Shown here piece after piece: positions 35,377-43,720 of a stretch of 64,000 bases of DNA. How positions within the stretch are numbered: position 1 is the stretch's first letter; each line of letters opens with the position of its first letter. Both the position numbers and the translations under genes were made by a program. This stretch comes from Budorcas taxicolor. Taxonomy: Eukaryota > Chordata > Mammalia > Artiodactyla > Bovidae. The notes beneath the pieces were generated by a model. The model was not told the origin of the DNA and did not search any database. It saw nothing but the letters and a program-made list of their open reading frames with translations. The stretch lies in NCBI RefSeq assembly GCF_023091745.1, contig NC_068930.1:10624262-10688261 (forward strand). The letters are read 5' to 3'.

Positions 35377-35744
35377 GAGGTTCATCTAAATTGTAGCAAA
35401 TATTAGTATTTCATTCCTTTTTATTGCTCAGTAATGTTTCATGGTATGACTATACCACATTTTGTTTATGTATTTACCACTATAGTTTCTAGTTTTGGCT
35501 ATTACGAATAATGCTGGTGTAAATATTCATATACCATCTTTGTATGGACATGCATTTGTTTCTCTTAAGTGGCATTCTAGGAGTAGAATCAGTGGGTCAT
35601 TTGGTTAGCATATGTTTTAATTTTTTAAGAAACTGCCAAATTATTTGACAAAGTTTCTATATCATTATTTATCCTCCCAGCAACATATGAGGCTTCTAAT
35701 TTCTCCATGTCTTGTCAACACTTGCTTGTCCTTTTTAACAAAAT

Positions 35745-36210
35745 TATTAATTTTAATTAAAGTATAATTTACAATATTTGTGATGGTTTTTGTCATAAAT
35801 CAGTATGAATCGGTCACAGGTATACATGTGTCCCCCCATCCTGAACCCCCTCCCACCTCCTTCCCCACTCCATCCTTCCAAGTTGTCCCAGAGCACGGCT
35901 TGGGGTGCCCTGCTTCATGCATCAGACTCGCACAGGTCATCTGTTCTATATATGGTAATGTTGCAATGCTTTTCTCTCAAATCATCCCATCCTCTCCTTC
36001 CACCGAGCCCAAAAGTCTGTTCTTTATGTCTGCATCTCCTTTGTTGACCTGCATGTAGGATCGTTGGTACCATCTTTCTGGATTCCATATATATGCATTA
36101 ATAAATGATATTTGTCTTTCTCTTTCTGACTTACTTCACTCTGTATAATAGGCTCTAGGTTTGCCCATCTCATTAGAACTGACTCAAGTACATTAATTAC
36201 AGCCATTTAG
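35745..36210 (-). mobile_element. Bovine-type L1 3' part, antisense
   Basis: 'tatacatgtgtccccccatc', 'ctgaaccccctcccacctcc', 'gtcccagagcacggcttggg' and 'gacttacttcactctgtata' are reversed 3' UTR and ORF2-end text of ruminant L1. Confidence 0.75.
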
Positions 36211-36883
36211 TAGGTCAAAAGTGGCATTTCATTGTGGTTTTAATGTACATTTTTAAGTGACTAATATATTGAATATCTATTCATTGGTTATTAATAATTT
36301 GTATGTCTTCTTTGAAGAGATGTCTGTTCAGATCATCTGTCCATTTTTAATTGGGTGTTTATTTTCTTTTTATTGAATCCTAAAATTTCTTTATATAATC
36401 TGAATATGTCATTTATCAGGAATGTGATTTGCAAACATTTTCTTACAGTCGGTGGCTTGCCTTTTTATTTTCTTAGTGGTGTCTTTTGAAGCACAAAAGT
36501 TAATTTTAATGAAGTCAGATTTGCCAGTTGGTTGTGTTCATTAATATCAAAACTAAGAACTCTTTGCCTAACCCAAGGTTATGAAGATTTTCTTCTAAAA
36601 GCTTTATAGCTCCAACTCTTACATTATGTCTAGATACATCTTGAATTAATTTTTTATATGATGTGAAGTAAGGATCCAATTTCATTAAAAAAATACCTTA
36701 CACATTAAAAAATTAGCATACTTTTAATTTTAGAACAGTTTTTAGGTTTATAGGAAAACGGAGCCGCAAGTCCCGAGAGCTCCCATCCCCTTCCACACAC
36801 ACTGAGCACCCTCTCTTATTGACATAGTGCCTTGTGTGGTGCATTTGTTACACTTCATAAGCCAGTACTGATGCATATATTGG

Positions 36884-37240
36884 TGCACTAGGGCTGCTGT
36901 AACAAAGCACCCGCATTGGGTGGCTTAAGCAAGTAGTTTTCACGCGATTCTGGAAGCTGGAAGTACAGGGTCGAGGTGTAGGCAGATCGGCCCCCCCCGA
37001 GGCCTGTGTTTTGCCTCGTGATGGCATCTGCCCACCGTGTCATCTCCTGGCTTTTCTCTGCATGTGCTCATTCTTTGGAACCCCTCTCGTGTCCAAATTT
37101 CCTCTTCTTATGAGGACACCAGCTGGCTTAGATTAGAGCCCATCTAAAGACCTCATTTTGAGTTCATCACCTCTTAAAGGCCCTTTCTTCAAATACAGTT
37201 GCATTCTGATGTACTGGGGGTTGGGGAGACACACGTCAAT
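36884..37240 (-). mobile_element. MaLR-type (MLT1-like) solo LTR, antisense
   Basis: 'gggctgctgtaacaaagcac', 'gggtggcttaagcaagtag', 'aattagagc'-like text near 37135 and 'gatgtactgggggttgggg' match the copy at 8790-9196. A C-run lies at about 36991-36998. Confidence 0.65.
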
Positions 37241-37566
37241 CCATAAAGGATACATCATTATTAACTAAAGACCATAGTTTACATTAGGGTTCATTCTTCA
37301 TGTTATACATTCTGTAGGTTTTGACAGCTGTAGGAAGGCGTGTTCTATCATTGTAGCATCACACAGAGTAGCTTCACTGCCCTAAAAATCCCATGTTCCA
37401 CCTATTCATCCTGTGCCCCTCCACCCCCTGACAATCAGTAATACTTTTATTGCCCTCATAGTCTCAGGTTTTCCAAAATATCATATAATTGTGTTAATAA
37501 TTATATGGCCTGGGTCAGGAAGAGCCCCTGGATACCAGGGATAGGGTACCCAGTCCAGGATTCGGG

Positions 37567-37757
37567 GGCTTCCCTGGTGGCTCAGATGGTAAAGAATCCA
37601 CCTGCAATGCAGGAGACCTGGGTTGGGAGCATCCCCTGGAGGAGGGCATGGCACCCTGCTCCAGTATTCTTGCCTGAAGAATCCCCGTAGTCAGAGGAGC
37701 CTGGCGGGCTACAGTCCATGGGGTCACAGAGAGTCGGACACGACTGAGCGTCTAAGC
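37567..37757 (+). mobile_element. Bov-tA SINE
   Basis: 'ggcttccctggtggctcaga' at the head and 'gtcggacacgactgagcgtc' at the tail. A small deletion has removed the 'tcgatccctg' step after 'gagacctgggtt'. Confidence 0.93.
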
Positions 37758-37924
37758 ACGCCGCCCATCCTTTGCCGATTGGCTTCTTGCACTGAGTAAG
37801 ATTCTCCAAGTCTTTTCATGGCATGAAAGTGCATTTCTTATCAGCACTGAATAATATTCCATCATATGGATGCACCATGGTTTATTTACCCACTCTCCCA
37901 CTGAAGCATATCTTGGTCGCTTCC

Positions 37925-38062
37925 AAGTTTATTTTTTATTTATTTGGCTGTGCTGGGTCTTAGTTGCAGCATGTGGGATCTAGATCCCTGATCAGGGATC
38001 GAACCTAAGCCCCCTGCATTGGGAGCTCAGAGCCTTAGCCACTGGACACCAGGGAAGTCTCA
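37925..38062 (-). mobile_element. CHR SINE, antisense, short
   Basis: 'ggctgtgctgggtcttagtt' to 'ccactggacaccagggaagt'. It contains an exact 18-bp palindrome, gatccctgatcagggatc, at 37983-38000. Confidence 0.85.
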
Positions 38063-38089
38063 CCTCCAAGTTTTAGCAGTTATGAATAT

Positions 38090-38328
38090 GCTGCTGCTGC
38101 TAAGTTGCTTCAGTCGTGTCTGAATCTGTGCGACCCCATAGACAGCAGCCCACTAGGCTCCTCTGTCCCTGGGATTCTCCAGGCAAGAACACTGGAGTGG
38201 GTTGCCATTTCCTTCTCCAGTGCATGAAAGTGAAAAGTGAAAGGGAAGTCGCTCAGTCGTGCCTGACTCTTAGCAACCCCATGGACTGCAGCCTACCCGG
38301 CTCCTCTGTCTTTGACGCTGTAGGCACA
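38090..38328 (-). mobile_element. BOV-A2 SINE, antisense, with junction filler
   Basis: A dimeric BOV-A2 starts with a ctg tract and ends abruptly at 'ggctcctctgtc' (38309). Bases 38310-38328 (ctttgacgctgtaggcac, then a) are not SINE. Target duplication agttatgaatat lies at 38078-38089 and 38329-38340. Confidence 0.93.
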
Positions 38329-40010
38329 AGTTATGAATATAGGTGCTGTAAATATCTGTGTGCAGGTTTTTGTGTAGGCATAAGTTTTTAACTCCTTCAG
38401 GCACAAATAAATGAGCACCATTGCTGGGTCCTGTAGTGAGAGTGGGTTTAGTTTTATAGGAAGCCACCAGCCTGTCATCAGAGTGGCTATACCGTTTGCA
38501 TTCCCAGCAGTGAAGGAGGGTTCCATTTGTTCCACATCCTCACCAGCATTTGGTGGTGTCAGTTTTCTGGATTTTGGCTTTTCTAAGTATGTAGTCACAT
38601 CTCCCTGGTCTTAAACTTGCATTTTCCTGATGACATATGATCTGGAGCATCTTCTCATATGCTTACTTGCCATCTGCATAACTTCTTGGGTGAAATGTCT
38701 ATGACGGTCTTTGGCTCAGTTTTTAATCAAGTTCTTTGTTTTTTTATTCTTGAGTTTTGTGAGTTCTTTGTATATTTTGTATAATAGTTGTTTATCAGAT
38801 ATGTCTTCTGAAGATATTTGCCTCCCCCCCCCCCCAATTTGTGGTGTCTCATTCTCTTGACAGTGTCCTTAGAGTAGAAACGTTTGATTTCAATGAAATT
38901 TAGTTATCAATTGTTTTTCATGAATCATTCCTTTGATGCTGTAGGCACAAGTTTACTGCTAAACCCAAGGTCATTGAGATTTTCTCATATGTTACCTTCT
39001 AGGAGTTCTACAGTTCTGCATGGTCCATTTGTGTCTGTGACCCATTTTCAGCTACATTTTGTGAAGGGTTTCAGGTTGATTCCTGGTTTTGCGTGTGACG
39101 TCCAGCTGTTTCAGCATTGTTTGTTGAAGAGGACTGTTCTTCCACTATTGACTTTGCTTTCCTCCTTTGTCTGAGAGCAGTTGACCATTTGTGTGGATCT
39201 AATTCTGGGCTTTGTTGTGTTCCAGCTTTATTTATTCATTTTTTAATTAATTAGTATTTGGCCTATGGATGTCTAGTCATACTACCACTATTTGTTGAAA
39301 AGACCATCTTTTTCCCACATTGAGTTACCTTGGTATTTGTGAGAAATTCAGAGCATAATCGTTTACTTCTGGGCCCGCCCTTCTGCCCCACTCATCTGTA
39401 GCTTACACTTGGCCTGTTATCACACTGTCCGAGTACCTTGATTTTATAAGAAGCTTTGAAATTGGGTAGTGTAAAGCCTCCAACTTCATTTTTCTCCTTC
39501 CTCCCCACCCCAAACTGTTTTGTTTATCCTAGAGACCCATTTCATGTGAATTTTACTATCAGCTTGTCGATTTCCACAAAAAAAGCCTGCTGGGATTTTG
39601 CTAGAATTAAACTTACAGATCTACTTGGGAAGAATTGCCAACTTAACAGTATTGAGTCATCCAGTCCTTGAACATGGAATTTCTCTTCATTTATTTAGAT
39701 CTTCTTTAATTTCTCTCAACAATGTTTTGTCGTCTTCAGTAATTTAAGGCTCATGCGTCCTTTGTTAAATATATTGAGTATTTACTTCTCTTTTAATGCT
39801 GTTGTGAGTGGAATTGTATCTTTATGTAATTTTAAGCATTCTTAGCTTTGTAGGACTTTGCTATTTGGGGGACATTGTTCTCATCATCTATAAAAGTTGG
39901 AAGCTATATAATTCCAACCAAGTTGGTGCTGTCATTTCAGGTACATTGAGGGTAAAGTATACTTTATAATTACCATCTCAAGTGACTTGGGGGTTGCTTG
40001 TTGGTCATAG

Positions 40011-41305
40011 ATCATTTATTCATTCATTTTGGGCACAAAACCAGCTATTTATTTAGCTCCCATTTTGGTTGGTGCTTTTCTGCGCTAAGCTGGGTTGGCC
40101 TGTGTGTCCACAGTCGCCTGATCACCTGTTTTCTTAGGACCAGCCAGATGTTGGCTGGCACCATGAGGTGCCCGGGCCATGTGTCTTGCATGGTGGCAGG
40201 CTAGCCCAGGCTTGTTCTCATGTGAGTGGTAGAGATTGGAGAGAATGGAGAGGCCCTGGACCCTAACAGGCCCGGGCTCAGAGCTGGTGTGCGCTTGACA
40301 GCTTCATTCTGTTGCTCAGAGTGAGCCAGATTGAAGGGGAGAGGAGATAAACCCCGTCTCTTGATAGGGGGAGCTTCAGAATCACACGCAGAGGTATGTG
40401 GGTGTAGAAAGGGGAATAACTGTGGCCATTTTTGCACACAATTCATGACTCTAGTGTGTACTTCTGTGATTCAGCCTGCCTCATTAGACTCTTTGTTTGT
40501 TTGTTTCTTTGGGAAATTAGTTACCTTTGAATTTTTTGCAGGCACAAATACCACCTCTTCCAATATGTGCGACTTAGTAGTAGTAGCAGGTGACATATTT
40601 CTTTTCTTAGATTCCGGGGCATTCAGAGCACAAGCAACCGCGTAGTTGGGAAGTGAGAAGAGTGATGTAGTTGGGTGCCTGCGGCTGATGGCAAGGGCAT
40701 ATTCCTGTTGCAGAAACAGCAACTGTACTGGTATTAGTTCTGGTTGCAGTAAAGTTAAATCAGTGTGGAAAAGTGGGAGAGGGGCCAGCTGCAGCCCGTC
40801 TTGCTCTGCAGTAGCAGTGTCACTCATGTTCCACGGAAAACAGGACTTGGCTTGTTTGTGGTAAATGTGCTTTGCCATGATCGGTCAAGGTGAACTCTGA
40901 ACGAGTCCGTACCCTGGAACAAGTCCTAGACCATTTCCCTGGGTTCAGGGGGACCTCTGACGTTGCCCAGATGCTCCTCCTTGGCCTTGGGGGTCTCTGG
41001 ACTGTGTTCAGTGAGGGAGGGGCGTGAGGAGCCTGTGTGCATCGTGGCCTCACCCTGCCTCGTCCCCTGAGTTCGCTGTGATTTCAGGCCGAGCGGCCTT
41101 GCTTGCAGCAGTTGAGAGCATCTGGGCTGCCGGTCAGCTGAGGAGTGGGTGGTTTCAAGTGATCTGCTGTCTCTTCTTTGGGCGTTTAGTTTGTGAGGCT
41201 GGCACTGCTTCCAGGGGTATCAGGGACCTGGCCAAGGGGGGTCCCGCCGGGTCCCAGCAGGCTGGTCCAGCCGGGGGACCACGTGCGTCTCTTGCCTTCC
41301 CACAG
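40011..41305 (+). other. FAM169B intron, unique, GC rising
   Basis: No transposon was recognised after the L1M ends. GC content rises toward the 41306 exon, and the acceptor tract 'cgtctcttgccttcccacag' closes it. Confidence 0.45.
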
Positions 41306-41488
41306 GCAGCCTGTGCGGCGACGGCTCGGGCGCCTGCTACCTCCTGCCGGTCTTCGACACCGTGTTTGTCCGGAGGCGCCACCGCCGGCGGGGCCTGGCG
41401 CTAGCCATGCTGCGGGACTTCTGCCAGACGTTCCGAGAGGACGAGGCCCTGGGCGTCAGCTGGCCCATCTCGCCCGCCATGTACCAAG
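41306..41488 (+). CDS. FAM169B: FAM169B exon (GNAT-like motif A)
   Basis: A 183-nt GC-rich exon lies between acceptor cttcccacag and donor gtgacg, phase 1 on both sides. It joins the previous exon as G-SLCGDGSGACYLLPVFDTV and continues FVRRRHRRRGLALAMLRDF, then an acidic FREDEALG and a C-terminal SPAMYQ. The R-R-R-G-L-A stretch at 41383-41400 fits the R/Q-x-x-G-x-G/A acetyl-CoA loop pattern of GNAT enzymes, placed correctly between a hydrophobic strand (YLLPVFDTVFV) and a helix (LALAMLRDF). This is a family-level inference, not proof of activity. GC content is much higher than in the upstream exons. Confidence 0.9.
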
Positions 41489-42919
41489 GTGACGGCTGCG
41501 TCGGGGAGGGGCGTCTGGGGAGTGGGACGCGTAACTCCTGTGTATTCCAGATGATTCTGGGCCGGGAGGTCCCTCGGAGGCCCTGGCACCATGACAGGCC
41601 TGTGGGTTTTCTCTTCCTTCTGAGAAGCCTCCCGTTGTTGCAGCACTGAGACCACAAGCTTGATCACAAGGGGCAAACCTTGTCCAGCCCCTGAGAAAGA
41701 GCTGGATTTAGAAAATAATAAAAACCAACCAACCCAGCATCAGAGAGAAGCAGAATGCAGGGAACTTGCCCTCCGTTGACGGCTGCTGTCTGGCCTCAGA
41801 GGGCCTTTGTTCTCTCCCAAGAAGATGGTAATCATCACTCTGCTCCCTGGTCCCAGGGGGACCAGGAGCTGAAGGAAGCATGTTCCGAGCCCTCCCCGGG
41901 TTCCCCTGGGGAGGAGCAGGCTTCAGAGGACAGGGGCCACACTGCAAAGACCCTCCCATGGCCTGTATCTCCGCCTGGCAGGGAAGGAAGCTCTGAAGGT
42001 GCTGACTGCAAATCACACTTGGGGTCTCAGTTGCTTCTGCATCACCCTCGCTGTGCCTGGGCTCGGGGGTGAGAAGGCAGCGTGTGGACAGAGCGGCAGC
42101 TGGAGGCTCAAGGCCGGCTGCTCCACGCCTCCCTGACCGCCTTTTAGCCTGTACAGTCCTACCTTGGAATGGCCCAGAGGGCCCGCTGCCTGGGGCCCGA
42201 TGCTTTAGCGCCCTGTCGAGGCTGAACATCTGTCCATGGAATGAGGAATCTGTGGGCCCAAGGGGTTGTTCTCAGCCGGGTCCAGGCCACTCCTAAACCA
42301 GCTCAGGCTACTGGAACCCCAGGATTCTTGCCTGGGGCTGCCCAGGGCCCAAGTGGACTCCATCTTGGGCCTGTGCTCCTAAGGCAGACCGTAACACCCA
42401 TCTGCACGTCCTTATCCTGGTGGGTGTCATGGAGCGTGGGTGTGGAGTCCACGCTCGTATGTCCAGTGTGCGGGGAGCTGGACGGGGAGGAGAGGGTGGG
42501 CTGCCAGCTGGGGGCTGGCTCTCTTGGCATGGCCACCTCCAAGTGCAAAACACCCAGGAGTCTAAGAATTCTAGATTGAAAACTGGCTTCTCCTCTTGTT
42601 GAGGAGTTACATTTGTCAAGACAGGAGAGCAGGGCCTCCTCTCTAGCACTCAACCAGCTCGGCTTCCACCTTCTTAGCATCATGCCCTCTGGGTTTCCAT
42701 CTGCGCTCTTGCCAGGGGCCTGATGCAGCCCCCAGCGCCGGTAGAACCGGGGCCCTGCCATGCGGAAATGCTCACCCTGTGAATGTGGCATAGACGTCTA
42801 CAACCTTAAGAGGGTTTGGAGTCCGGACGTCTGTGGATGAGCGGGAAGGGTCGCTGGGAGAGGAGGGCTGTGGAGCTCAGAGGCAGGGACGGCGTCTGCA
42901 GAGGGGACTGGGTGGGTGA
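41489..42919 (+). other. FAM169B intron, GC-rich unique DNA
   Basis: Intron between the 41488 donor and the MaLR LTR. A frame around 41860-41945 has an exon-like acidic composition but no matching splice borders or family match. Confidence 0.4.
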
Positions 42920-43352
42920 TGTCATGGGGCTGAATAGGGTCCCCCCGAAGTCTAGCCCCCAGGGTGACTGTATGTGGAGGTGGAGCCCCTCAGTCGTGTC
43001 CGACTCTTTGTGACCGCGTGGGCTGCAGCACTCCAGGCTGCTCCGTCCTCCACTGTCTCCTGGGGTTTGCTCACACTCATGTCCATTGTGCCAGTGATGC
43101 CAGGAGCTATCAGGAGGTGATTAAGGTTGGACGAGGTCCTAAGGGGTACCTTGATCCAACAGGACAAGTAAGAGAAGGCCCCCGTAAGAGGAGGCGATAG
43201 GGCCCAGTGGGTACAGAAGGGAGATGGGGAGAAGACACAGTCAGAAGAACCATCTCCAAGCCAAGAAGGGAGATCTCAGAAGGCAAGCCTGCTGACGCCT
43301 TGGTCTCGAACTTCCAGCCCAGAGCTATGAGAAGACAATTGTCGGTGGTTTA
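42920..43352 (+). mobile_element. MaLR-type (MLT1-like) solo LTR, sense, split by BovB
   Basis: It starts 'tgtcatggggctgaataggg', resumes after the insertion with 'atcaggaggtgattaaggtt', then 'aagaaccatctccaagccaa', and ends near 'cggtggtttaaggg'. Orientation is opposite to the copies at 8790 and 36884. Confidence 0.68.
42978..43113 (-). mobile_element. BovB 3' end fragment inside LTR
   Basis: 'ctcagtcgtgtccgactctt', 'tgggctgcagcactccaggc' and 'cactcatgtccattgtgcca' are reversed BovB 3' end text. Only about 135 bp are present. Confidence 0.85.
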
Positions 43353-43532
43353 AGGGCTCCTGGCGAGTGGTGTTCACTGTGGCCCCCTGAGCAGGCTGGA
43401 CGGGGTGGGTGAAAGTGTGAGGCAGGGGAGGGCACAGAGGGGTCAGAGAGCTGGGGGTGGGCCGGGCGGGGGACACAGGGGAGGGTGGGCAGGGCCAGCG
43501 GCCCCCCTGACTGCTCTGTGCACTCCCTCCAG

Positions 43533-43699
43533 TCTGCAGGAAGTTCCTGGCGGCCCACCCAGCCGAGCGGGGACGCCTGTGGGAGGTGGAGCCCCACGGA
43601 GCCTGGGGCCAGCGAGGCAACATCTGGCTGAAGGTTCAGCTTCAACAGTCAAGACTTCATCCGGACTGTGAGTGGGCTGAGCCGTGCCCTGTGGGCTGA
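43533..43699 (+). CDS. FAM169B: FAM169B exon (LWEVE segment), possible 3' end
   Basis: The exon begins after acceptor cactccctccag. With the G of the previous exon it reads VCRKFLAAHPAERGRLWEVE, then PHGAWGQRGNIWLKVQ and LQQSRLHPD. The LWEVEPxGxW block matches the end of the FAM169 core. Two ends are possible: splicing at gtgagt 43668 (exon end 43667, phase 1), or reading through CEWAEPCPVG to a TGA at 43697-43699. I give the longer coordinate. The end overlaps a 19-bp tandem repeat, so this C-terminus may vary between animals. No convincing downstream exon was found before 64000. Confidence 0.75.
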
Positions 43700-43720
43700 G
43701 CCGTGCCCTGTGGGCTGGTC
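43674..43720. repeat. 19-bp tandem repeat at end of last visible exon
   Basis: The unit gggctgagccgtgccctgt starts at 43674 and 43693 and begins a third time at 43712. It spans the possible stop codon of FAM169B, just after the alternative donor at 43668. Confidence 0.9.

Larger units (their letters stand above)
34230..36719 (-). mobile_element. Old L1M LINE, antisense, with younger insertions
   Basis: 'gttttacaaaagagttgcaa', 'gtataaccatcaccacagtc', 'gctattacgaataatgctgg' and 'tcgccaacac'-like text at 35700 are reversed L1 3' sequence. It contains a BOV-A2 (35095-35376) and a bovine-type L1 3' part (about 35745-36210). Confidence 0.75.
36720..40010 (-). mobile_element. Old L1M LINE, antisense, long, several insertions
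   Basis: It runs through 'ttttaggtttataggaaaac' (36740), 'gaataatattccatcatatg' (37848), 'aaaccaccagcct'-like text (38465), 'ttgttgaaaagaccatcttt' (39295) and 'gccaacttaacagtattgag' (39637). The MaLR LTR, Bov-tA, CHR and BOV-A2 listed separately are inserted into it. A C-run lies at 38824-38835. Confidence 0.78.
4886..43699 (+). other. FAM169B: FAM169B locus (partial gene, five visible exons)
   Basis: The gene span is defined by five exons on the + strand whose phases join without a frameshift: phase 1 after the first, 0 after the second, 1 after the third and 1 after the fourth. The joined peptide follows the order of the FAM169 family core, whose founding member FAM169A (SLAP75) is a lamin-associated nuclear protein. 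FAM169B is preferred over FAM169A because the SLCGDGSGACYLLPVFDT stretch fits my memory of FAM169B and the long acidic FAM169A tail is not seen. Introns are about 3.7, 5.8, 26.6 and 2.0 kb, mostly transposons. The N-terminal exon(s) and promoter were not found and may lie left of the window. From memory, the human copy is named as a pseudogene; here no stop or frameshift is seen in the visible exons. Confidence 0.85.

Noticed and set aside
41860..41945. Acidic exon-like frame inside the 41489-43532 intron
   Set aside because: No good acceptor/donor pair in the needed phase and no family match; kept as intron.
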